Positions 1 to 6,366 of a stretch of 64,000 nucleotides of DNA are shown here, piece by piece (the first letter of the stretch is position 1; every line of letters begins with the position of its first letter). The position numbers were made by a program, and so were the translations under genes. Origin of the DNA: a virus. The notes below the pieces were generated by a model that was not told where the DNA came from, made no database searches, and worked only from the letters and a program-made list of their open reading frames with translations. The DNA is taken from positions 62,001 through 126,000 of the IMG/VR virus record IMGVR_UViG_3300047564_002270. One strand, written 5' to 3'.

Positions 1-1
1 T

Positions 2-67
2 ACAGATCAACCTCATGAGAACTTTGTGTTCCCAGAGGAAGTTCTACCGCGAGGTAACGCACTGTGA
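2..67 (+). CDS. psbD: Photosystem II D2 protein, C-terminal end (partial)
   Basis: The window opens inside this gene, and only the last 21 codons and the TGA are present. The translation ends in FVFPEEVLPRGNAL, the typical C-terminus of the photosystem II reaction-centre protein D2, just after a DQPHEN segment. In the host thylakoid D2 pairs with D1 to hold the charge-separating cofactors. Cyanophages carry psbD to keep photosynthesis running during infection. The final TGA overlaps the GTG start of the next small ORF (GTGA), which suggests co-translation. The identity is clear, but nothing can be said about the missing N-terminal part. Confidence 0.93.
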   Translation, partial: TDQPHENFVFPEEVLPRGNAL

Positions 68-198
68 ACGCTCAGTATTTTCTATACTTAGTTCTATTTG
101 TATTTGCTCTTATCATTATTCTCAATGAGGATCACGATAATGATGATGATCAAGACGGGGGTATTTTACAACCCGTCTATTCACAAGGACAAAGTTAA
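64..198 (+). CDS. Small membrane protein with acidic tail, coupled to psbD
   Basis: This 44-residue ORF starts with GTG overlapping the psbD stop. Residues 4-20 form one hydrophobic helix (QYFLYLVLFVFALIIIL). A strongly acidic stretch follows (NEDHDNDDDQD), then a short tail ending PVYSQGQS. The layout predicts a single-pass membrane peptide with a charged face. Its position between psbD and a terminator makes it part of the psbD transcript, so a role at the thylakoid or plasma membrane is conceivable, but no function is known to me. The gene at 3855 has the same helix-plus-acidic-tail design. Confidence 0.6.
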   Translation: MNAQYFLYLVLFVFALIIILNEDHDNDDDQDGGILQPVYSQGQS

Positions 199-210
199 AA
201 ATAAATAAGA

Positions 211-235
211 GGAGTTCTCTGAACTCCTTTTTTTT
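211..235 (+). terminator. Rho-independent terminator after psbD operon
   Basis: A perfect 7-bp stem (GGAGTTC/GAACTCC) with a TCT loop is followed by eight T residues. It closes the psbD transcript 13 bases after the small membrane ORF. Confidence 0.85.
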
Positions 236-310
236 ATGTTATTCATTCTCATAAGTTTCATACTCTTCGGATTTTTTATGTTTATTATGTCTATTACACA
301 AGATTTATGA
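236..310 (+). CDS. Possible 24-residue transmembrane peptide before the lysozyme-like gene
   Basis: An ATG directly after the terminator T-tract opens a 24-codon frame coding an almost entirely hydrophobic peptide (MLFILISFILFGFFMFIMSI then TQDL). Its TGA overlaps the ATG of the exported lysozyme-like gene (ATGA). One membrane helix next to a wall enzyme recalls small holin-type peptides. However, no Shine-Dalgarno sequence precedes it, and AT-rich DNA often yields such frames. An internal ATG at 278 would give only 10 residues. It is a candidate only. Confidence 0.3.
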   Translation: MLFILISFILFGFFMFIMSITQDL

Positions 311-861
311 AACGTATAATTTTTGCTATTCTTTTGGTTTTATTCTTTGTTCCATTAGAGTCTCAAAATAAAACTCTGAACAATTATGGAGTGAAGGATA
401 GAACAATCACACCAACGTTGATAAGTAATACAGTTTCTAATATTCCTATCACAAAGGAAATGAGTTATAAGAAACTGGAAACTTTAGTCCCTTATATCAT
501 AAAAGCAAGTCAGCAATTTAATATTCCAGAAAATGTTCTTGCTGCAGTTCTTTATGAGGAGATATTGCACCGCAAACCAGTTGATGTAAAGACCTTTGGA
601 GTTGCGCAGATGGGAGTTCAGGAGTTAGTTATTCAAGGACTTCCACCAAAGAAGCAACTACTAGAAGATGATGAAGTATCTGTATGGTTACTTGCAAGCA
701 AACTTCGCCGCCTTCAAAAGGAAACAGGTTCTTTAAAGACTGCGATTATATTGCATAATGGGTATTATGATTATTATGAGTCTATAAAAAAATCTGCAAA
801 GGACACTAAAATATTATCTCTTTTAGAGCAACGTACTAGTAGAAAAACATTATTTGTCTAA
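307..861 (+). CDS. Exported lytic-transglycosylase-like protein
   Basis: This 184-residue protein begins with a charged-hydrophobic signal (MKRIIFAILLVLFFVPLES), so it is probably exported or membrane anchored. Residues 65-150 resemble the goose-lysozyme/SLT fold. FNIPENVLAAVLYEE provides the helix and candidate catalytic glutamate, followed by FGVAQMGVQEL (compare GLMQVMP in SLT) and later IILHNGYYDYY (compare the YNAG segment). SLT enzymes cleave the peptidoglycan glycan strand. The low similarity means the fold is inferred and activity is not certain. It lies after the psbD terminator and overlaps the next ORF by TAATG. A role in lysis is plausible. A tail role is less likely because of the signal sequence. 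Confidence 0.62.
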   Translation: MKRIIFAILLVLFFVPLESQNKTLNNYGVKDRTITPTLISNTVSNIPITKEMSYKKLETLVPYIIKASQQFNIPENVLAAVLYEEILHRKPVDVKTFGVAQMGVQELVIQGLPPKKQLLEDDEVSVWLLASKLRRLQKETGSLKTAIILHNGYYDYYESIKKSAKDTKILSLLEQRTSRKTLFV

Positions 862-1001
862 TGATTACCTCCGAAACTCCATACAAACTAGCAGAAATTA
901 TAAGAGATACTTGGCCAGGTCTTTACAGAAATCCACGAGTGTCTTATAATACTAAAAACAATATACAAGATGAACGAATATTGGATCGTAACAGAAAATA
1001 A
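861..1001 (+). CDS. Small conserved-type phage protein, unknown
   Basis: This 46-residue ORF starts at the TAATG overlap with the lysozyme-like gene. The sequence MITSETPYKLAEIIRDTWPG then LYRNPRVSYN looks like a soluble helical peptide, with no transmembrane segment or cysteine motif. It overlaps the following ORF by 32 bases in another frame. No function is recognised. The translational coupling and codon content argue that it is real. Confidence 0.5.
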   Translation: MITSETPYKLAEIIRDTWPGLYRNPRVSYNTKNNIQDERILDRNRK

Positions 1002-1242
1002 GACTGGAAGAATTATTGCTCACTGTGGGGATATTAATGATGCGATAATGATGGTTTCTTTTGATCCTCAACATCGCTCATATAGTCGTCATCGTTTTCT
1101 TATGGATCAGGTAATTGATATAACTTCGACTACTGATAAACAACTTCCAGGTCAACAAGGACTTCCTGCAGGTAAAGTAGAACAACTCAATCCTCATAGG
1201 GAAAAACTTCCAGAAGGACAACAAGAACCTGTAGTTGTATGA
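970..1242 (+). CDS. Hypothetical protein with Gln/Pro-rich tail
   Basis: This ORF codes 90 residues. The N-terminal half (EYWIVTENKTGRIIAHCGD) looks like a small beta-sheet domain. The C-terminal third is rich in Gln, Pro and Gly (LPGQQGLPAGKVEQ) and probably disordered. The start overlaps the preceding ORF by 32 bases, and the stop overlaps the next ATG (ATGA). The family is not recognised. It sits in a run of small overlapping genes typical of cyanomyovirus accessory regions. Confidence 0.6.
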   Translation: MNEYWIVTENKTGRIIAHCGDINDAIMMVSFDPQHRSYSRHRFLMDQVIDITSTTDKQLPGQQGLPAGKVEQLNPHREKLPEGQQEPVVV

Positions 1243-1361
1243 ATAAAATAAAAAAAGTTATTGAATTCTTTGAAAGAGACTCTGATATTACTTTATATGA
1301 TGAGTGGCATTACATTTATATCACTATTAAAGAATGTATTAAAATATTAAAAAGTAATTAA
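1239..1361 (+). CDS. 40-residue hypothetical protein
   Basis: It starts at an ATGA overlap with the preceding gene and codes a lysine-rich peptide (MNKIKKVIEFFERDSDITLY, ending KECIKILKSN) that may form two helices. It ends five bases before the glycosyltransferase start. No function is recognised. Confidence 0.45.
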   Translation: MNKIKKVIEFFERDSDITLYDEWHYIYITIKECIKILKSN

Positions 1362-1366
1362 ATAAT

Positions 1367-3049
1367 ATGATAAAAGTATTATTCTTTGGTATAGAAACAA
1401 AAGATCATATGTGCGAATATGATTTTATCGTAAATGAATTACTTCCTAGTCAAGTTGAACGGGACGATTATTTTCTATCATTAGAAAATATTAAAAATAC
1501 TACTGAAAAATTTGATATTTTTGTATATTTCTGTAGAGAACCTCAAAATTATTCTTGGAGTTATATACCTACTTATAATGAAGTTTTAGAGGCTGTATTA
1601 AAAACAAATCCAGAAATTATAATACAATTATCTGATGAGTTTGTGAGTGAAGATTTGCAAGATCATAATAAATTAGCAAATTACTGTCAATTATTTTTAA
1701 GAAATTATCATCATAAAAATTATTTTTATACTGATAATACTGTGCATATTCCACTTGGTTATACGAATGAATGTAAAGTATTTCAAGAAAAGAAAGATTT
1801 AAATTGGTCTTTTTTGGGTGAGATTAAATCCGATAGATCCAAAATGATTACAAGTTTTTTAAACATTCCAAATCATTTTGTTGGTAGGTCTATGCCAAAA
1901 GATGAAATGTGTAAAATATATTCTAGATCAATTTTCGTTCCATGCGGCCGCGGTAATTCTTCTTTGGATTGTTTTAGACTTTATGAGGCATCTATGAATG
2001 GGGCTATTCCTGTTGTAGTTGGTTCTAAAAAAGAAATAGAAACTACATTTAAATATGAAAAAAATCCTCCTTGGATTTTTGCAACTTCTTGGGAGGATGC
2101 AGTTAAGACGTGTAAAGATTTATTGAATGATGAAGAAAAAATAATATCAATTAGAGCAGATATTTTATTATGGTGGCAAAATAGAATTAATGATATAAAA
2201 AAGATAGTTGAAAAATGTCTGATAGAAAATTCAGTAAATAAATTAAAAAACTTTCCGAAAATATATTGCGTAAGTTTGGAAGAAAATTCTCTTCGAAGGA
2301 ATATGTTATTAAGTGAATTTTCTAAATATGATATAGCAGAAATTAATTTTTTGTTATCTAAAAAATATCCAGATAATAATCATATAATAGAATCTGATTA
2401 TTTGGATGATGATATAGTTAATTTGAGAGGTGCTGACTGCACGGCGTCTCACATCAATATGTTAAATAAATGGATAGAAGATACTGATGATGACTATGCA
2501 TTCTTCTGTGAGGATGATTTAAGTTTAGAAACAGTTTCTTATTGGAATTTTACTTGGGACGAATTCTATAGTAAACTGCCAAAAGATTGGGAGTGTATTC
2601 AGTTATTCATTATAAGTGATCATTTTAAAGTTGAGTCTCTTGAAATAGCACCAAGAATGTGGAATTTTTGGGGAGCAACTGCTTATCTTATGAAAAAAGA
2701 TTATGCTAAAAAGATAGTTAATACTTATTATAAGAATAATAAATATGTTCTTAATCCCATAAACGAAACTCCAATACATTGTTATTGGAATCCTGATTGG
2801 ATGTTTCCTGATCAATCAATTGTAAGTGTTGAGTGCTGTTTATTTCATCATAAACTTCCAATTGTAGAAAATATTCTTTTTACTGGGATTGGAAAAGTAT
2901 ATAATTGTCCGATATTTATTGAAAATATTTCTATAGATTCTACTTTTGTTTCTGGGCATAAGTTTGGACATTTAGAATCTCATGAATCTATTTTGAATTC
3001 TTGGAGATTGCACAAACAAAATAAATTATCATTGCAGTTTATGGATTAA
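1367..3049 (+). CDS. Two-domain glycosyltransferase (exostosin-like plus GT25-like)
   Basis: This is a 560-residue fusion. Residues about 40-275 resemble the exostosin (GT47) fold, with the hallmark FVPCGRGNSSLDCFRLYEAS followed by GAIPVVVG. Residues about 300-510 resemble family 25 LPS glycosyltransferases: PKIYCVSLEENSLRRNML at the start, GADCTASHINML, then an acidic FFCEDD motif that probably binds metal and nucleotide sugar. Such enzymes transfer sugars to cell-surface glycans; here the acceptor could be host LPS, or virion or DNA sugars, and this is unknown. The gene is markedly AT-rich (16 of 60 bases are G or C at 1621-1680), which suggests transfer from elsewhere. A glutaredoxin follows. 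Confidence 0.75.
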   Translation: MIKVLFFGIETKDHMCEYDFIVNELLPSQVERDDYFLSLENIKNTTEKFDIFVYFCREPQNYSWSYIPTYNEVLEAVLKTNPEIIIQLSDEFVSEDLQDHNKLANYCQLFLRNYHHKNYFYTDNTVHIPLGYTNECKVFQEKKDLNWSFLGEIKSDRSKMITSFLNIPNHFVGRSMPKDEMCKIYSRSIFVPCGRGNSSLDCFRLYEASMNGAIPVVVGSKKEIETTFKYEKNPPWIFATSWEDAVKTCKDLLNDEEKIISIRADILLWWQNRINDIKKIVEKCLIENSVNKLKNFPKIYCVSLEENSLRRNMLLSEFSKYDIAEINFLLSKKYPDNNHIIESDYLDDDIVNLRGADCTASHINMLNKWIEDTDDDYAFFCEDDLSLETVSYWNFTWDEFYSKLPKDWECIQLFIISDHFKVESLEIAPRMWNFWGATAYLMKKDYAKKIVNTYYKNNKYVLNPINETPIHCYWNPDWMFPDQSIVSVECCLFHHKLPIVENILFTGIGKVYNCPIFIENISIDSTFVSGHKFGHLESHESILNSWRLHKQNKLSLQFMD

Positions 3050-3067
3050 TTAAAGGAGAATATTTAA

Positions 3068-3307
3068 ATGAATTTTACAGTTTATTCGAAGCAAGGTTGC
3101 CCATATTGCGTAAAGATCAAACAAGTGCTAGAATTGGCAGGTCTTGATCACGTAGTTTACACTCTTGGAAGCGATTTTAATAGGGATCAATTTTACGAAC
3201 AGTTTGGTTTAGGTTCTACTTTTCCGCAAGTTGTTTTAAACGATCATGAAAATCTGGGCGGATGCTCTGATACAGTCCAATACTTACAGGAGAAAAAACT
3301 AGTTTAA
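3068..3307 (+). CDS. nrdC: Glutaredoxin
   Basis: This 79-residue single-domain glutaredoxin has the active site C11-P-Y-C14 in YSKQGCPYC, a cis-proline segment TFPQVV and the glutathione-side GGCSDT motif. It carries electrons from glutathione to ribonucleotide reductase, which supports phage dNTP supply. A clear AAAGGAG ribosome-binding site lies 7 bases before the ATG. The stop overlaps the next gene (TTTAATGG). A second, diverged glutaredoxin with CQEC lies at 63135. The symbol follows T4 usage. Confidence 0.88.
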   Translation: MNFTVYSKQGCPYCVKIKQVLELAGLDHVVYTLGSDFNRDQFYEQFGLGSTFPQVVLNDHENLGGCSDTVQYLQEKKLV

Positions 3308-3666
3308 TGGAAACTAATTTTTACGAAGTTTATAATGACGTAGAAAAAGCAATCGATTTTGCTTTTCAGGGAAAATTTGTTTTGAAATTTTATGATTATT
3401 TAAAAATTCGTAAAACAAAAAGATGTGAAGTTGAGGGATTTATCAAAAGTTTCACCGCAAATGAAATCGATAGTCTTGTTAGAGATTTAGATGATTATAT
3501 TGAAGGTGGTTCAGATGAAATTCATAAACAACTTCGTGAAGGTTATGGGCATATCCCAAAACCGCAAGCAAGGAAAATTAGAAATTATTTGTCTAGTATT
3601 TTAGAAGATGCCTGGAAATATAATTATGATAAACGACCAGGAAGGCGCAAAAAGAAAACTAAATAA
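3307..3666 (+). CDS. Conserved hypothetical protein with basic C-terminus
   Basis: This 119-residue, mostly alpha-helical protein contains FAFQGKFVLKFYDYLKIRK, an acidic centre (SLVRDLDDYIEGGSDE) and a basic tail (KRPGRRKKKTK) that could contact nucleic acid. It overlaps the glutaredoxin stop by one base and the next ORF by about 41 bases. No family is recognised. Confidence 0.65.
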   Translation: METNFYEVYNDVEKAIDFAFQGKFVLKFYDYLKIRKTKRCEVEGFIKSFTANEIDSLVRDLDDYIEGGSDEIHKQLREGYGHIPKPQARKIRNYLSSILEDAWKYNYDKRPGRRKKKTK

Positions 3667-3838
3667 GTTAGATCCTCATATTAATCGGGGATTTGAATTG
3701 ATGTTAAGAACACATAATAGAAAGGAGAGGCCATCAAGACCAAAAACATTTCACATTCGTTTTGGTAAGATGTTATCTCTCTTTCGAAGAGAGATACATT
3801 TAAGTTTTGATTTTCATTTAGATATTACTAAGAAGTAA
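3626..3838 (+). CDS. Basic 70-residue hypothetical protein
   Basis: The frame is open from 3608, but the ATG at 3626 gives a natural start (MINDQEGAKRKLNKLDPHIN). The product is strongly basic (RTHNRKERPSRPKTFHIRFG) and ends with alternating hydrophobic residues (IHLSFDFHLDITKK). It overlaps the preceding gene by 41 bases and has no evident ribosome-binding site, so the start is uncertain. Its function is unknown, and nucleic-acid binding is only a guess from charge. Confidence 0.5.
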   Translation: MINDQEGAKRKLNKLDPHINRGFELMLRTHNRKERPSRPKTFHIRFGKMLSLFRREIHLSFDFHLDITKK

Positions 3839-3854
3839 CTCTCGGAGAAAAACA

Positions 3855-4085
3855 ATGTTAGCAGTAGCTCTTACTCTAGGAACATTAATATCAATTATGT
3901 TTTTCTTTATGGGAGGCGTTTTGGGTTGGATGTTAAAGCAATATACATTTGAAAAAAATTATGTTGCATATACTCACCCAGAAATGTTTGATAATAATGG
4001 CAATTTAATACCCGATGAAATTTTAGCAGTAAGGTTTGAAAATGACTATGATAGCGACGACAACGAAGAAGAAGACGACGAATAG
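3855..4085 (+). CDS. Single-pass membrane protein with acidic tail
   Basis: This 76-residue protein follows a CGGAGAAA ribosome-binding site. Residues 3-27 form one transmembrane helix (AVALTLGTLISIMFFFMGGV then LGWM). The tail is very acidic (NDYDSDDNEEEDDE). The end overlaps the next gene by 38 bases. The design matches the peptide after psbD at 64. The function is unknown. Confidence 0.65.
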   Translation: MLAVALTLGTLISIMFFFMGGVLGWMLKQYTFEKNYVAYTHPEMFDNNGNLIPDEILAVRFENDYDSDDNEEEDDE

Positions 4086-4638
4086 TGCTCCTATTCCTAA
4101 ACTTCAACCCAATCCATTTCAGCACGAAATTTTAGAACTTGCTTCGAAGCAGAGAAGCAATACGAAAAAAATAGAAGTTCTCAAAGAATATCGTAATGAT
4201 GGTCTTGTGACTCTTTTCATCATGAATTACGATGAAAGTGTAATTAGTGCTCTTCCACCAGGTCCAGTTCCTTATGCTGGTGCTGAAGATCAGACTTCCC
4301 TTGGTGGAAATATGACTGACATGATTATGAGTAAGGCAAAAAATGAAGGTATGAAGAGTAATGGATATTACGGGACTGAAAGTTTTGCCGAGGATATGTT
4401 AAAGACTTCTATTCGTAATGAGTATAAGAACTTTTACATTTTTGTGAAAGGTGGGAGTAATTCAATGTCTCAGATGCGTAAGGAGAATATCTTTATTAAT
4501 ATGCTACAAGGACTTCATCCCCTTGAAGCAGAATTGATGTGCCTTGTAAAAGATAAGAAACTTACCGATAAATATAAAATATCTTTTGATGTTATAAAAG
4601 AAGCATATCCCGATATTGTTTGGGGAGGACGTTCGTGA
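4048..4638 (+). CDS. Conserved T4-like cyanophage protein (possibly DUF6433)
   Basis: The frame opens at a TTG (4036). The ATG at 4048 gives a more natural Lys/Thr-rich start (MIATTTKKKTTNSAPIPKLQ) and a 196-residue protein. The body contains NPFQHEILELASKQ, LPPGPVPYAG and the C-terminal LEAELMCLVKDKKLTDKY. I recall this pattern as a conserved T4-superfamily protein of unknown function, probably DUF6433, but this is from memory. It is translated in a chain of overlapping genes, with GTGA at its stop. Confidence 0.65.
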   Translation: MIATTTKKKTTNSAPIPKLQPNPFQHEILELASKQRSNTKKIEVLKEYRNDGLVTLFIMNYDESVISALPPGPVPYAGAEDQTSLGGNMTDMIMSKAKNEGMKSNGYYGTESFAEDMLKTSIRNEYKNFYIFVKGGSNSMSQMRKENIFINMLQGLHPLEAELMCLVKDKKLTDKYKISFDVIKEAYPDIVWGGRS

Positions 4639-4982
4639 GTAGACTTCGTGATGTAGTAAAAAAGGCGCAGGAGAATTCTATGGCTGATGAAAAACGAGAG
4701 AATGGAAATAATTCTGCGCAATATGGTTGTGATATTCTTCTCCAAAAAACAACTCTGGAGCAGGCAAAGGATAAAAGTTTTCCAAATGATGCATATTTAA
4801 TTTGGTATAACGTAGGTGAAGAACAATGCCTTGATCTAGTTAGAGGTTCTAGAGTTCGTATTTTTGATATGTATTATGATAAGTATGGTCCTGGTGCAGT
4901 TAAAAAAATTGACTGGGGATATGGAACAGTAAGCCCTAAGATGTGGGGATATAAAGAACCTGAGAAGAAGAAAAGACGATGA
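4635..4982 (+). CDS. Conserved hypothetical protein
   Basis: The GTG at 4635 overlaps the preceding stop (GTGA) and is preferred over the in-frame TTG at 4620, giving 115 residues. The sequence has VSRLRDVVKKAQENSMADEK, then a folded-looking core (DAYLIWYNVGEEQCLDLVRG) and a basic tail (EPEKKKRR). The core is compact and could be a small beta domain. No family is recognised. The stop overlaps the next ATG. Confidence 0.65.
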   Translation: MSRLRDVVKKAQENSMADEKRENGNNSAQYGCDILLQKTTLEQAKDKSFPNDAYLIWYNVGEEQCLDLVRGSRVRIFDMYYDKYGPGAVKKIDWGYGTVSPKMWGYKEPEKKKRR

Positions 4983-5173
4983 GTAATGGTTTTGGAAGTG
5001 AAAAAGTAAAAGTTTCTTTAAGTGAAGCAGAACTAAATAAACTGATTAAAAAATATAAAGGTCTTCGTAAATATATGAAATCCCCACTTTACCAAGTTAA
5101 GGTAATGGATGGAACTGAAACTGTAGTTTCGGAACTCATGGATGAATATAACCAAGACCCCATAGATTTGTAG
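4979..5173 (+). CDS. 64-residue hypothetical protein
   Basis: It starts at an ATGA overlap and codes a Lys/Glu-rich helical peptide (VSLSEAELNKLIKKYKGLRK) followed by YQVKVMDGTETVVSEL. It lies directly before speD, so it is probably co-transcribed with it. The function is unknown. Confidence 0.55.
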   Translation: MSNGFGSEKVKVSLSEAELNKLIKKYKGLRKYMKSPLYQVKVMDGTETVVSELMDEYNQDPIDL

Positions 5174-5184
5174 GAAAAAAATTG

Positions 5185-5511
5185 ATGGGAAAGCATTATC
5201 TACTTAACTTGTATGGATGCTCGTTTGTCCTTTTGGACGACGAGCGTTGTCTTATAGACTTACTAGAAAACGCGGCGGCTGCTAGTGGCGCTACGGTAAT
5301 TCAAACTATTTCAAAAAAGTTTGAACCACAAGGAGTTACAGTTTTATGTCTTTTATCTGAAAGTCATATTAGTATTCATACTTGGCCTGAGGATGGTAAA
5401 GCGGCAGTGGATGTCTATACTTGCGGAGATTGCAATCCAAAGATTGGTTGTGATATAATTATTCAGCAGTTATATGCTACTAGTCATACGTTAAGTTATA
5501 TTGAACGGTAG
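5185..5511 (+). CDS. speD: S-adenosylmethionine decarboxylase proenzyme
   Basis: This 108-residue SpeD belongs to the short bacterial class. It self-cleaves at E59-S60 in SESHISIHTWPE to make the pyruvoyl cofactor. H65 and C80 (DVYTCGDC) match the processing and catalytic residues. The enzyme makes decarboxylated SAM, the aminopropyl donor for spermidine and related polyamines, a known cyanophage auxiliary function that may serve DNA packaging or host physiology. The ATG at 5185 is preferred over a TTG one codon upstream. The structured leader of the next genes begins right after the stop. Confidence 0.92.
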   Translation: MGKHYLLNLYGCSFVLLDDERCLIDLLENAAAASGATVIQTISKKFEPQGVTVLCLLSESHISIHTWPEDGKAAVDVYTCGDCNPKIGCDIIIQQLYATSHTLSYIER

Positions 5512-5671
5512 TCTTTTATACAAAACTTTCCGGTAAATATTAATAACGTTCATCCCTATGGGACGGAAGTAAGCCGACGCGGAACGGATCGTTCATTCGC
5601 TATTCGCAAATAGCGAACGCAAACGCCGACTGAAGGAACGCTCTTTAGCCTCAAAATTAAGGAGAACCCTA
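5512..5671 (+). ncRNA. Candidate structured RNA leader
   Basis: These 160 bases have no ORF but are rich in inverted and direct repeats. A 9-bp hairpin (TTCGCTATT at 5596-5604 with AATAGCGAA at 5609-5617, loop CGCA) is the strongest. A small TCCC/GGGA hairpin lies at 5553-5563. GCCGAC occurs at 5573 and 5624. CGTTC (5547, 5590) can pair with any of three GAACG copies (5582, 5615, 5636), which gives alternative folds. The base composition is more GC-rich than in neighbouring genes. A good ribosome-binding site (AAGGAGA, 5659-5665) and a small gene follow, so a cis-regulatory leader is likely. Cyanophage leader families such as wcaG or PhotoRC should be compared; I cannot confirm membership. 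Confidence 0.6.
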
Positions 5672-5836
5672 ATGTCAAAAGTTGTATATCGTGGTGTTGA
5701 ATACGATACCACAAATCGTCCAAATCAAAAATTTAAAATTGAACCTCACGTAGAAATCTATCGCGGATCAATGTTTTATGTTGATGAAAATGGAAACAAA
5801 CTCCATATGGAAAAATCCAAAGGAGGTGTGAAATGA
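5672..5836 (+). CDS. 54-residue protein resembling DUF4278
   Basis: It starts seven bases after an AAGGAGA site and codes a small beta-rich protein. The opening SKVVYRGVEYDTTNRP resembles the YRGxxY start of DUF4278, a small cyanobacterial family of unknown role. The middle (EIYRGSMFYVDENGNKL) repeats a YRG element. It is the first gene after the structured leader, so it is the likely regulated target. The stop overlaps the next ATG (ATGA). Confidence 0.6.
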   Translation: MSKVVYRGVEYDTTNRPNQKFKIEPHVEIYRGSMFYVDENGNKLHMEKSKGGVK

Positions 5837-5934
5837 ATACCTACTTTGTTAGTTACCTAAAGAAAAAAGCAAAGAAGGAAAAACTTCTTAAAGATGCACA
5901 ATTAAATATGGCAAAGCAACCACAAGTTGCATAA
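5833..5934 (+). CDS. 33-residue basic peptide
   Basis: It overlaps the preceding stop (ATGA) with a strong AGGAGG upstream (5821-5826). The peptide MNTYFVSYLKKKAKKEKLLK then DAQLNMAKQPQVA is probably an amphipathic basic helix. A terminator follows seven bases later. The strong ribosome-binding site supports translation. The function is unknown. Confidence 0.55.
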   Translation: MNTYFVSYLKKKAKKEKLLKDAQLNMAKQPQVA

Positions 5935-5940
5935 ATTACT

Positions 5941-5966
5941 GGAGGATTGACAATCCTCCTTTTTTT
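5941..5966 (+). terminator. Rho-independent terminator
   Basis: GGAGGAT (5941-5947) pairs with ATCCTCC (5953-5959) around a TGACA loop, followed by seven T residues. It ends the leader/DUF4278-like operon. Confidence 0.85.
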
Positions 5967-5975
5967 ATGTAAAAT
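5947..5975 (+). promoter_or_regulatory. Sigma-70-type promoter overlapping the terminator
   Basis: TTGACA (5947-5952) lies in the terminator loop region, a 17-base spacer contains the T-tract, and TAAAAT (5970-5975) is the -10. It would start RNA near 5982, just before the small gene at 5996 and thyX. Confidence 0.55.
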
Positions 5976-5995
5976 CAAAGAAAACTAATTCGCCA

Positions 5996-6175
5996 ATGAA
6001 TGTTGAAAAAGTTAAATTAATTATCAAGAATATGGAATTATTAGTTCAAGCTCTTCAATTGGAAATTGAAGAAGCAGAAAAGAAACCTAATAATGTCATT
6101 AAATTAGATGAGTTGTTCGGCAATCGCCAAGATAATTTGAGTGATTATGAACCAGACTATTACGAGGAACCATAA
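5996..6175 (+). CDS. 59-residue acidic hypothetical protein
   Basis: The N-terminal half is helical (MNVEKVKLIIKNMELLVQAL then QLEIEEAEKK) and may form a coiled coil. The acidic end is YEPDYYEEP. The stop overlaps the next start (TAATG), giving a chain with the 63-residue gene and thyX. No ribosome-binding site is obvious because the predicted leader is only about 14 bases. The function is unknown. Confidence 0.6.
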   Translation: MNVEKVKLIIKNMELLVQALQLEIEEAEKKPNNVIKLDELFGNRQDNLSDYEPDYYEEP

Positions 6176-6366
6176 TGTATGAAGATTTAACCGCTTTTGA
6201 AAGAGCACTTGCTAGATTTGGGGATAAGGTCCAATATGTAATTGGACTTGAGATTACCAATAGAATGAGTCCTGAGACTGCATATCAGGAAATTAAAGAG
6301 ATGATGAAGGAACTTAAAAAACTTCGTAAAAAAGAAAAAGAAACTTGGGAGATTGAAACTGAATGA
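6175..6366 (+). CDS. 63-residue helical hypothetical protein
   Basis: A small all-helical protein (MYEDLTAFERALARFGDKVQ, then a Lys/Glu coiled tail KEMMKELKKLRKKEKE). It is coupled by TAATG to the upstream gene and by ATGA to thyX. I recall similar small genes before thyX in cyanomyoviruses, but no function is known. Confidence 0.65.
   Translation: MYEDLTAFERALARFGDKVQYVIGLEITNRMSPETAYQEIKEMMKELKKLRKKEKETWEIETE

Noticed and set aside
201-208. ATAAATAA as a late promoter
   Set aside because: It is followed within three bases by a strong terminator, so it would not drive any gene. It is probably just AT-rich spacer.
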